Assembly: GCA_943325485.2 (NCBI GenBank)
Contig: CALPPP020000089.1
Span: forward strand, 1 to 5,830
Length of the DNA: 5,830 nt
Source of the DNA: Rickettsia typhi
GTDB lineage: Bacteria; Pseudomonadota; Gammaproteobacteria; Burkholderiales; Burkholderiaceae_C
Direction: 5' to 3'
Below, piece after piece: positions 1 through 5,830 of the stretch (positions within the stretch are counted from its first letter, which is position 1; the number at the start of each line of letters is the position of its first letter). The translations under genes and the position numbers were made by a program. The notes under the pieces were generated by a model that saw nothing but the letters and a program-made list of their open reading frames with translations, did not search any database and was not told the DNA's origin.

Positions 1-776
1 CCAAGGCCTTGGCCAACGGGGTAGAACTGCAATGGCTTGAAGAGAAAGAGGCTTTGGCCATGGAACCGGCTTTGTCCTGTGTGGCTGCGCTGCATTCACC
101 GCGCACGGGACTGGTCGACAGCCATGCGCTGATGCTGAGTTTGCAAGCCGACGTGGAAAACGCCGGTGGCATGGTGGTCTTGCATACCCGTGTGCAAAGC
201 GCCAAACCTACCGCCCAAGGCTGGGAAGTGCTGACCGAGGATGGCACGTGTTTACAAACCTCGGTGCTGGTCAACAGCGCGGGATTGGATGCGCCCTTGC
301 TGGCAAAGCGCTTTGAAGGACTTGCCCCAGCGCATGTGCCTCAAGCCTTTTATGCCAAGGGAAACTATTTTTCTCTGGCGGGTAAATCGCCGTTCTCTCA
401 CCTGATTTACCCCTTGCCCAGTGACGCGGGTTTGGGCGTTCACCTGACTTTGGACATGGGCAAGCAAGCCAAGTTTGGCCCCGACGTGGAATGGGTAGCA
501 ACAGCCGATGACTACGTGGTGAATCCTGATCGGCTTGCGCCCTTTGCCGACGAGATACGCCGCTATTGGCCCGGCTTGCCCGACAACGCCTTGCAACCAG
601 CGTATGCAGGCATTCGCCCCAAAATCGTCGGCCCCGATGCACCGGCGGCCGACTTTGTGGTGCAAGGCCCTGCGGTGCATGGTTTGCCAGGCTTGGTGAA
701 CTTGTTTGGCATCGAGTCGCCGGGCTTGACCAGTTGTTTGGCACTGGGCGACGAAGTGCTGCTGGCTTTGTCTTAG
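1..776 (+). CDS. FAD-dependent oxidoreductase, L-2-hydroxyglutarate oxidase-like (5' end missing)
   Basis: C-terminal part of an FAD oxidoreductase of the DAO superfamily (COG0579 type). The reading frame is open from the first complete codon at position 3, and the TTG at 9 is very unlikely to be the start. About 257 codons are visible, against roughly 365-420 residues for the family, so the N-terminal Rossmann GxGxxG motif lies off the window. Counting the TTG codon as residue 1, the visible landmarks are RTGLVD (32-37), LVNSAGLDA (87-95, the FAD-domain strand after the substrate domain), KGNYFSL (117-123), HLIYPLP (131-137), GLGVHLTLD (141-149), GIRPKI (201-206) and GIESPGLT (234-241, the C-terminal flavin-contact segment). 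The KGNYF, IYP-P and GVHLT pattern is typical of L-2-hydroxyglutarate oxidase/dehydrogenase relatives, which oxidise a 2-hydroxy acid to a 2-oxo acid and pass electrons to oxygen or quinone. Glycine or another amino acid as substrate cannot be excluded. It lies 47 bases upstream of an aldehyde dehydrogenase on the same strand. Confidence 0.88.
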   Translation, partial: KALANGVELQWLEEKEALAMEPALSCVAALHSPRTGLVDSHALMLSLQADVENAGGMVVLHTRVQSAKPTAQGWEVLTEDGTCLQTSVLVNSAGLDAPLLAKRFEGLAPAHVPQAFYAKGNYFSLAGKSPFSHLIYPLPSDAGLGVHLTLDMGKQAKFGPDVEWVATADDYVVNPDRLAPFADEIRRYWPGLPDNALQPAYAGIRPKIVGPDAPAADFVVQGPAVHGLPGLVNLFGIESPGLTSCLALGDEVLLALS

Positions 777-784
777 CGCCTGCC

Positions 785-790
785 TACAAT
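785..790 (+). promoter_or_regulatory. Possible -10 box (TACAAT) ahead of the aldehyde dehydrogenase
   Basis: TACAAT matches the sigma-70 -10 consensus at 5 of 6 positions. It lies in the 47-base gap between the oxidoreductase stop and the dehydrogenase start, and would give a leader of roughly 25-30 bases. No good -35 box sits 16-18 bases upstream: the hexamer at 762-767 (CTGGCT) matches TTGACA at only 3 positions. It may be a weak internal promoter, or chance in an operon read from further upstream. Confidence 0.3.
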
Positions 791-814
791 CAACTTTTTT
801 CTTATTGAAACCTC

Positions 815-818
815 GGAG
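815..818 (+). promoter_or_regulatory. Ribosome binding site (GGAG) of the aldehyde dehydrogenase gene
   Basis: GGAG lies 5 bases before the ATG at 824. This clear Shine-Dalgarno match supports that start codon and shows that the dehydrogenase can be translated independently of the upstream oxidoreductase. Confidence 0.75.
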
Positions 819-823
819 TTTGC

Positions 824-2254
824 ATGACCACTTACGACAGCCATTACATCAACGGTGCTTGGCACAAGGCCCATAACCCTGCGGTACTTGAGGTTCACGA
901 CTCCACCACCGAAGAAGTCATGGCGACCGTTCCCCAAGGCACGGCCGAAGAAGCCACCCAAGCCGTGTTGGCTGCCCGTGCGGCTTTTCCGGCCTGGTCT
1001 GCGCTGAGCGTGGAAGAGCGCTGTGTATACATAGACAAAATCGTCGCTGGCCTCAAAGCCCGCACCGATGAAATGGGCACCGCGATTGCCCGCGAGGTGG
1101 GCATGCCCATCAAACTCGCCAAGATGATTCAAGTCGGCGGCCCTGTTTTCAACTGGGGCAATGCGGCCAAGGCGGCCCGCGCCTTCCATTGGGAAGAGAA
1201 AGTGGGCAACTCGCTGGTGGTGCGTGAACCCATTGGCGTGGTCGGCTGCATCACGCCGTGGAATTTCCCTTTGAACCAAATCACTTTAAAAGTCGCACCT
1301 GCGCTGGCCGCGGGTTGTACCGTGGTATTGAAACCCAGCGAAATTGCACCCGTCAACGCGATGATCTTGACCGAGATCATCCACGCCGCAGGACTGCCGG
1401 CAGGCGTTTTCAATTTGGTGAATGGCTTGGGGCCCGTGGTCGGCGAGGTCTTGGCCAGCCACCCCGAGGTGGACATGGTGAGCTTCACAGGCTCCACCCG
1501 TGCGGGCAAGCGTGTGGCCGAGTTGGCTGCTGCCTCCGTCAAGCGGGTCACTTTGGAGCTGGGTGGTAAATCTGCCAGCGTCATCTTGCCCGACGCCGAT
1601 TTGGCAGCCGCGGTGAAAGGCACGATAGGCGCTTGCTTGCTTAACAGCGGCCAAACCTGCTCGGCGCACACCCGCATGTTGGTGCCCATCAAGCGCTACG
1701 ACGAAGTTAAAGCCTTGGTGCAAGCGGCCATCGCCAAGTTCACCCTTGGTGCGAGCTTGGACGAAAACACCCGCCTTGGGCCCTTGGTCAGCGCTGCACA
1801 ACGCGAGCGTGTGCTGGGCTTTATCCGCCAAGGCTTGGAGGAGGGCGCCGAACTCGTCGCTGGCGGCCCCGACAAACCTGCTTTTGATAAAGGCTATTTT
1901 GTGCAACCCACGGTGTTGCGTGTTCAGCCCAACGACACCTTGGCACGGGAAGAAATTTTCGGTCCCGTGTTGGTCATCCTGACCTATGAAACCGAAGAGG
2001 AGGCGATTCGCATTGCCAACGACACGATTTACGGTTTGGGCGGCGGCGTTTGGAGTGTCGACCTTGACCATGCCATGGCTGTTGCCAGACACATTCGCAC
2101 AGGCCAAGTGGACATCAACGGTGCGCCATTTAACGGCAACGCCCCCTTTGGTGGCTACAAACAATCGGGCAATGGCCGTGAAAACGGCCGCTACGGCTTG
2201 GAAGAATTCCTCGAATACAAAGCCCTGCAACTGCCCGTGGCAGCCAAGTCATGA
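824..2254 (+). CDS. NAD(P)-dependent aldehyde dehydrogenase family protein
   Basis: Complete 476-residue member of the aldehyde dehydrogenase superfamily, the usual length for the family. It is a soluble cytoplasmic enzyme oxidising an aldehyde to a carboxylate with NAD(P)+. Visible signatures in order: TPWNFPL (144-150) with the oxyanion Asn147; VLKPSE (168-173) with cofactor-binding Lys170 and an acidic Glu173; FTGSTRAG (221-228), the dinucleotide-binding turn; LELGGK (244-249) with general base Glu245; NSGQTC (274-279) with nucleophile Cys279; EEIFGPV (376-382) with Glu377; PFGGYKQSG (441-449) near the C-terminus. All catalytic residues are present, so it should be active. Glu at the KPSE position usually favours NAD+ over NADP+ (inference from the family). 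The ATG is supported by GGAG 5 bases upstream. Its stop overlaps the acylase start by 4 bases. Substrate is not determinable: it could be a semialdehyde or an aliphatic or aromatic aldehyde. Relatives are annotated variously, and I give no symbol. Confidence 0.96.
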   Translation: MTTYDSHYINGAWHKAHNPAVLEVHDSTTEEVMATVPQGTAEEATQAVLAARAAFPAWSALSVEERCVYIDKIVAGLKARTDEMGTAIAREVGMPIKLAKMIQVGGPVFNWGNAAKAARAFHWEEKVGNSLVVREPIGVVGCITPWNFPLNQITLKVAPALAAGCTVVLKPSEIAPVNAMILTEIIHAAGLPAGVFNLVNGLGPVVGEVLASHPEVDMVSFTGSTRAGKRVAELAAASVKRVTLELGGKSASVILPDADLAAAVKGTIGACLLNSGQTCSAHTRMLVPIKRYDEVKALVQAAIAKFTLGASLDENTRLGPLVSAAQRERVLGFIRQGLEEGAELVAGGPDKPAFDKGYFVQPTVLRVQPNDTLAREEIFGPVLVILTYETEEEAIRIANDTIYGLGGGVWSVDLDHAMAVARHIRTGQVDINGAPFNGNAPFGGYKQSGNGRENGRYGLEEFLEYKALQLPVAAKS

Positions 2255-4683
2255 AGGCGCGCTTACTCTGGGGAGCAGGGGGCTTGTTGGCCTTGGTGCT
2301 GGTGGTGCTGGGCGCCGTCGGTGTGTACCTGATGAGAGCGCAACCTCAGCACGAGGGCACGCTGCGTTTGGCTGGCTTGAAGTCCACCGTCAAGGTGTCG
2401 CGCGACGGTGCAGGTGTGGTGCATATTCAGGGCGATTCCATGGCCGACACTGCGTTTGCGCTGGGCTTTACCCATGCGCAAGAGCGTGGCTGGCAACTCG
2501 AGTTCAACCGCCGCATCATGCACGGCGAATTGGCTGAAATTTTGGGCGAGGCCGCTTTGCCGGTCGACAAACTGCTGCGTACCTTGGGCATTTACCAAGT
2601 GGCGCAAAAGCAATACGCTTCCTACCCCGATGATGTGAAAGCCACGTTGCAGGCCTATAGCAAAGGCATTCAGGCGTTTTACGCCTCGGGCAACCAAACC
2701 TTGTCGCCCGAATTTTTATTGCTCGGCACCAAGCCCGGTGGTCGCAGCGGCGTGGCTTGGGAACCCGCCGACAGCGTGGGTTGGGCACTGATGATGGCGC
2801 TGGATTTGGGCGGCAACTGGGGCCAAGAAATATCCCGCTTGAGCGTGGCCAAGGTGCTGGATACCCCGCGTTTATGGGATTTGTACGCCGGTTACCCCGG
2901 TGAGCCTCCCGCCACCCAAGTGGATTTGGCCAAGCTCTATAAAGATTTAGGTGTGTACAGCAACAAGACAAGCAGCGCAGGCAATACCGCTTCATCGCAG
3001 GTGGCCAGTTTGTCGCTGCCTTTTTTAGGCGAACCTGGCTTGGTAGAAGGCAAGGGCAGCAACAACTGGGTCATCTCAGGCGAGCGCACCACCTCAGGCA
3101 AGCCCTTGCTCGCCAACGACCCGCACCTGGGTTTGGGAACCCCTGCGATTTGGTTTTATGCGCATTTGCAGTCGCCCGACCAAAACGTGATTGGCGCCAC
3201 GCTGCCGGGCATGCCTTTGGTGGTTTTGGGCCATAACGCTCGCGTGGCTTGGGGCTTCACCAATACCGGTCCCGATGTGCAAGACCTGTATTTGGAAAAA
3301 ATCAATCCCGCCAACCCCTCGCAGTACCAAACGCCCGAGGGCTGGCAATCCTTTGTAACGCGGCAAGAAACCATTCGTGTCAAGGGCATGGCCGACCTGC
3401 CTTACACCGTGCGAAGCACCCGCCATGGTCCGGTGCTGAGCGATGCACAAAGCGCCCACGCTGACATCATCGACACCAGCAAATTTGTCTTAGCTCTGCG
3501 TTGGTCGGCGTTGGATGTGGACAACCGCACCTTGGTGGCTGGGTTGCGGGGCAGCCAAGCGGGCAATGTCAGCGAATTTTTGGAGGCCTTCAAGGATTAC
3601 CACTCGCCCATGCAAAACGTGGTTGTGGCCGACGTTCAAGGCCATATTGCTTACAAAGCCATTGGAAAAGTGCCTGTTCGCAAACCAGAGAACGATTTAA
3701 TGGGCATGGCACCCGCACCCGGTTGGGACGCGAAGTATGACTGGGCTGGCTGGTTGCCCTTGGAGCAAACCCCGCAAGACTTGGGTGAAAAGGGCTGGAT
3801 CGCCACCGCCAACCAGCGTATCACGCCCGAGGGCTATCCCCATTTCTTGGGCCAAGACTGGGTGGCGCCGCACCGCATGGAGCGCATCACCACCCTGATC
3901 AACGACAAACCCAAGCACGATATTGAGAGCATGAAAGCCATGCAAAACGATGTGCTGTCTTTGTCGACGCAGCGCTTGTTGCCGCATCTTTTGGCCGCCA
4001 AATCCAGCCATGCTTTGGCACCCGCTGCCATGAAGCTATTGCAAAGTTTCAATGGCGAAATGAAGACCGAGGATGCAGCGCCCGTGATTTTTGCTTACTG
4101 GGCAGATGAATTGACCCGCGCTTTGGTTGAACCCAAGCTGGGCAAGGAACTGTTTAAATCGCAGTACGGCAAGCGCCATTTCCGCAGTTTCTTGGAAGCC
4201 ACCATGGCCAAGCAAGACGCTGGGTGGTGTGTGCCTAAATCCTGTCCTGACCAAGCCAGCGAAGCTTTGACACGTGCTTTGGACCGTCTGTCTAAGGAGC
4301 AAGGCAAGGATCTGGCGCATTGGCAATGGGGAAAGGCACACAAGGCCATCAGCAGCCACCGGCCTTTGGGTCAGTCGCCATTTTTGGCGAAATGGTTGGA
4401 TGTGGTTGAACCCAGCCCAGGAGACCCATTCACCGTCAATGTCGGCACTTATTGGCTCAATGAAACCCGTGAGCCATTTGCCAGCCGCCATGCGCCGTCC
4501 ATGCGAGCCATTTACGACTTGAGTGATTTGCAAAACTCGTTGTTCATTTACCAAACCGGTCAAAGCGGCGTGATTGGTTCGGAGCACTACAAAGACATGT
4601 CGCATGAATGGGCCACGGGCCATTACAGACCGCTGCAAATGAACCCTCAGACACAAGCCAGCCTGCTGACCCTGAAACCTTGA
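2251..4683 (+). CDS. Penicillin acylase family protein (Ntn hydrolase, membrane-anchored or exported)
   Basis: Complete 810-residue precursor of the penicillin/cephalosporin/AHL acylase family, which hydrolyses N-acyl amide bonds in the periplasm. Residues 1-4 are basic (MKAR), followed by a hydrophobic segment at about 5-28. No good Ala-X-Ala cleavage site is obvious, so it may be an N-terminal anchor rather than a cleaved signal. The small (alpha) chain follows, with [17 protein letters not shown] at 72-88. A Ser/Ala-rich linker at about 237-256 is the probable spacer peptide. Autocleavage is expected at Gly269-Ser270 in KGSNNW; Ser270 would be the nucleophile of the beta chain. [19 protein letters not shown] (327-345) carries the oxyanion-loop and calcium-type Asp positions (Asp342, Asp345). 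TANQR (519-523) supplies the oxyanion Asn521, about 251 residues after the nucleophile as in penicillin G acylase. Cys660 and Cys665 sit where the family commonly has a disulfide. The start overlaps the dehydrogenase stop (ATGA) and has no strong Shine-Dalgarno, suggesting translational coupling. Substrate is unknown; N-acyl-homoserine lactones are one possibility. Confidence 0.95.
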   Translation: MKARLLWGAGGLLALVLVVLGAVGVYLMRAQPQHEGTLRLAGLKSTVKVSRDGAGVVHIQGDSMADTAFALGFTHAQERGWQLEFNRRIMHGELAEILGEAALPVDKLLRTLGIYQVAQKQYASYPDDVKATLQAYSKGIQAFYASGNQTLSPEFLLLGTKPGGRSGVAWEPADSVGWALMMALDLGGNWGQEISRLSVAKVLDTPRLWDLYAGYPGEPPATQVDLAKLYKDLGVYSNKTSSAGNTASSQVASLSLPFLGEPGLVEGKGSNNWVISGERTTSGKPLLANDPHLGLGTPAIWFYAHLQSPDQNVIGATLPGMPLVVLGHNARVAWGFTNTGPDVQDLYLEKINPANPSQYQTPEGWQSFVTRQETIRVKGMADLPYTVRSTRHGPVLSDAQSAHADIIDTSKFVLALRWSALDVDNRTLVAGLRGSQAGNVSEFLEAFKDYHSPMQNVVVADVQGHIAYKAIGKVPVRKPENDLMGMAPAPGWDAKYDWAGWLPLEQTPQDLGEKGWIATANQRITPEGYPHFLGQDWVAPHRMERITTLINDKPKHDIESMKAMQNDVLSLSTQRLLPHLLAAKSSHALAPAAMKLLQSFNGEMKTEDAAPVIFAYWADELTRALVEPKLGKELFKSQYGKRHFRSFLEATMAKQDAGWCVPKSCPDQASEALTRALDRLSKEQGKDLAHWQWGKAHKAISSHRPLGQSPFLAKWLDVVEPSPGDPFTVNVGTYWLNETREPFASRHAPSMRAIYDLSDLQNSLFIYQTGQSGVIGSEHYKDMSHEWATGHYRPLQMNPQTQASLLTLKP

Positions 4684-4737
4684 GCATCTTATTGATTTAA
4701 TACGATGTATATTATGTTAACTAACTAAGGTGCTGCC
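4684..4737 (+). promoter_or_regulatory. AT-rich spacer with probable promoter for the DUF3365 gene
   Basis: These 54 bases are about 31% GC by hand count, far below the flanking genes. They hold two overlapping -10-like hexamers, TATATT (4708-4713) and TATTAT (4710-4715), each matching the consensus at 5 of 6 positions. A -35-like TTGATT lies at 4692-4697, but its spacing to either (10-12 bases) is too short for a standard sigma-70 promoter, so the true -35 is unclear. A short imperfect dyad ATACGATGTAT (4700-4710) overlaps the first -10 candidate and could be an operator or chance. No GC-rich hairpin with a T-run is present to terminate the acylase transcript here. Confidence 0.45.
4727..4730 (+). 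promoter_or_regulatory. Ribosome binding site (AAGG) of the DUF3365 gene
   Basis: AAGG, within TAAGGTG, lies 7 bases before the ATG at 4738. It is a moderate Shine-Dalgarno and supports the start that also gives a complete signal peptide. Confidence 0.6.
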
Positions 4738-5316
4738 ATGAAACTCCATACCAAGCTCTGTGCCCTGTGTTTACTGGGTTTGTCCGTTCTTCAAGCGCAA
4801 GCTCAAGACAGCGACATGCTCACCCAAAGCCGCGCCGTCACCCAAGCCATGTTGAAAGAACTGGGGCAAAAGCTTCAATCGTCCATGGCCGAAGGCGGCG
4901 CCATCAATGCGATTGGCGTGTGTCATTTGCAAGCCCCAGACATCGCCAACCGTGCATCAACAAACAACCAAGCCAAGATCAGCCGTGTGGGCACACGGGC
5001 TCGCAATCCAGTCATGGGCGTGCCCAACGACTGGCAAGCCAAGGCCTTGGCGCAGTTTGATGCAGCTTTGGCCCGTGGCGACAAGCCTGCTGACATCGAG
5101 TTTTCTGAAACCGTCAGCACGGCATCTGGCAAAGAATTTCACTTTGCAAAGCCGATTGTGTTGCAGCCGATGTGCGTGTCATGCCACGGCAGCCCTGAGC
5201 AGATCAGCCCTGAGGTCAAGGCCAAACTCAATGAGCTGTACCCCAACGACAAAGCCGTGGGTTACCAGCCTGGGCAGTTGCGCGGCGCGGTGGTGCTGAG
5301 CCGCAGCGCACCCTAA
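4738..5316 (+). CDS. Secreted mono-heme c protein, DUF3365 / Tll0287-like
   Basis: Complete 192-residue protein. Residues 1-22 form a classical signal peptide: Lys2 and Lys6, a hydrophobic core LCALCLLGLSVL, then an AQA-type cleavage site before Gln23, so it should act in the periplasm. The two Cys in the leader do not fit a lipobox. The mature part has the DUF3365 layout: a helix at about 26-50, then AIGVCHLQAPDIA (58-70), SRVGTRARNPVMGVPNDWQ (82-100), and a C-terminal CVSCH heme c attachment motif (Cys146, Cys149, His150) in a PMCVSCHG context, ending in a GYQPGQLRGAVVLS segment (175-188). In the cyanobacterial relative Tll0287, as I recall it, this fold is PAS-like and the heme has His and Cys axial ligands; Cys62 here is the likely Cys ligand (inference). 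The role is probably redox sensing or electron transfer, with partners unknown. It has its own AT-rich upstream region, which suggests expression separate from the acylase operon, and its stop is 3 bases from that of the converging ankyrin gene. Confidence 0.9.
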   Translation: MKLHTKLCALCLLGLSVLQAQAQDSDMLTQSRAVTQAMLKELGQKLQSSMAEGGAINAIGVCHLQAPDIANRASTNNQAKISRVGTRARNPVMGVPNDWQAKALAQFDAALARGDKPADIEFSETVSTASGKEFHFAKPIVLQPMCVSCHGSPEQISPEVKAKLNELYPNDKAVGYQPGQLRGAVVLSRSAP

Positions 5317-5319
5317 ACA

Positions 5320-5830
5320 TCAAGGTTTGACGGGGTATTTGGCATTCCAAGCGGCCTCAAATGCCTCTATATATTGAGCGGATTCGGGCTTGTTGGCTTT
5401 GCGAGCAAACTCCAAGGCGCTGATACCCAGTTGGTTTTTTAAGCGTGGGTCAGCGCCCTCTTCCAGCAGCAATTTGGTCGCCATGGGCGTGCCGTAGTGC
5501 GCTGCCATCATCAGCGGCGTGGTGCCATTGGGCGACTCGGCGTCAAGGTAGGCATGGTGTTCCATCAGCAAGCGCATCATCTCAATATGCCCTTTGGTGG
5601 CGGCGTAATGCAGCGGTGTCCAGCCTTTTTGGTTCACATCTGCGCCTTTATCAATGAGTTTTTGGGCCCACACCAGTTGGTTGGTGATGGCCGCGAGCAT
5701 CAACGGCGTTTCGCTTTGCGGATTGGAAATGCTGAGGTTGGTGGTTTTCCAGTTGAGCAATACCTCGGCGACCTTGTTGGAGGACTTTTGCATGGCCAAC
5801 ATCAGTGCTGGTTGGCCTTGAGGATTGGGG
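5320..5830 (-). CDS. Ankyrin repeat protein (N-terminal part beyond window)
   Basis: C-terminal part of an ankyrin-repeat protein read on the minus strand. The in-frame ATG at 5802 is probably not the start: upstream codons to the window edge stay open and encode NPQGQPALMLAMQ, which is itself the beginning of an ankyrin repeat matching the later NPQSETPLMLAAI. At least four repeats are visible, plus a degenerate C-terminal one: PALMLAMQ...VAEVLLNW; TPLMLAAI...AQKLIDKGADVNQ; TPLHYAATKGHIEMMRLLMEH; TPLMMAAHYGTPMATKLLLEEGADPRLK; SALEFARKANKPESAQYIEAF as the capping repeat. About 170 codons are in view. Ankyrin repeats are helix-turn-helix protein-binding modules. Proteobacterial versions are often small periplasmic or cytoplasmic proteins of unknown partner. 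No membrane segment appears in the visible part, and a signal peptide could lie off the window. It converges on the DUF3365 gene. Confidence 0.9.
   Translation of the reverse strand, partial: PNPQGQPALMLAMQKSSNKVAEVLLNWKTTNLSISNPQSETPLMLAAITNQLVWAQKLIDKGADVNQKGWTPLHYAATKGHIEMMRLLMEHHAYLDAESPNGTTPLMMAAHYGTPMATKLLLEEGADPRLKNQLGISALEFARKANKPESAQYIEAFEAAWNAKYPVKP

Noticed and set aside
9..11. TTG at position 9 as the true start of the oxidoreductase
   Set aside because: The frame is open to the window edge, no ribosome binding site is visible, and the protein would lack the FAD-binding Rossmann domain the family requires.
1286..2230. Long open frame (314 codons) on the minus strand opposite the aldehyde dehydrogenase
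   Set aside because: The plus-strand frame carries every catalytic motif of a known family. The antisense frame has no recognisable domain and is a by-product of GC-biased codon use.
4036..4656. Minus-strand open frame of 206 codons inside the acylase gene
   Set aside because: It lies entirely within a well-supported coding region. It has no family signature and its composition looks like a shadow frame.
4692..4705. TTGAT element as an FNR/Anr-type box upstream of the heme protein gene
   Set aside because: Only the left half-site matches. The right half (TACGA against ATCAA) matches at only 2 of 5 positions, so a full site cannot be claimed.
5039..5050. 12-base palindrome CCAAGGCCTTGG, also present at 1-12
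   Set aside because: Both copies lie inside coding sequence in the same frame and encode Lys-Ala-Leu with the genome's favoured codons, so they are most simply explained by codon use rather than a binding site or repeat element.
5292..5312. Hairpin GGTGCTG / CAGC-GC-ACC at the end of the DUF3365 gene as a possible terminator
   Set aside because: The stem has a 2-base bulge, lies within the coding sequence before the stop codon, and no T-run follows on either strand.
5800..5802. ATG at 5802 as the true start of the ankyrin gene
   Set aside because: Codons upstream to the edge encode the start of another ankyrin repeat (NPQGQPALML), so this Met is internal.

Overview
The window looks like an ordinary piece of a betaproteobacterial chromosome, most likely Burkholderiales (Comamonadaceae-like). 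This is inferred from the moderately high GC content, heavy use of TTG and GCC codons, compact gene packing and the style of the encoded proteins. It holds five protein genes, two of them cut by the window edges. I see no tRNA, rRNA, CRISPR array, insertion sequence, integrase or attachment site. There is no gene-free stretch over 300 bases; the longest gap is 54 bases.

Left block (1-4683, all + strand): the C-terminal two thirds of an FAD-dependent oxidoreductase of the L-2-hydroxyglutarate oxidase / glycine oxidase type. After a 47-base gap comes a complete aldehyde dehydrogenase with all catalytic residues. A complete penicillin acylase-family N-terminal-nucleophile hydrolase overlaps it by 4 bases (ATGA). 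The dehydrogenase and acylase are almost certainly co-transcribed and probably translationally coupled. The oxidoreductase may belong to the same unit, although a weak promoter-like sequence lies between it and the dehydrogenase. The likely theme is catabolism: hydrolysis of an amide in the periplasm, with oxidation of an aldehyde and a hydroxy acid (or amine) in the cytoplasm. The substrates cannot be read from the sequence.

Right block (4684-5830): an AT-rich 54-base spacer, probably carrying a promoter, precedes a secreted mono-heme DUF3365 (Tll0287-like) protein on the + strand. Converging on it from the - strand, with only 3 bases between the stop codons, is the C-terminal part of an ankyrin-repeat protein whose start lies beyond the right edge.

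I found no clear new biological system. The points most worth a second look are the predicted His/Cys-ligated heme c protein, and the coupled acylase-dehydrogenase pair of unknown substrate (the acylase is a candidate for N-acyl-homoserine-lactone or other N-acyl-amide hydrolysis).
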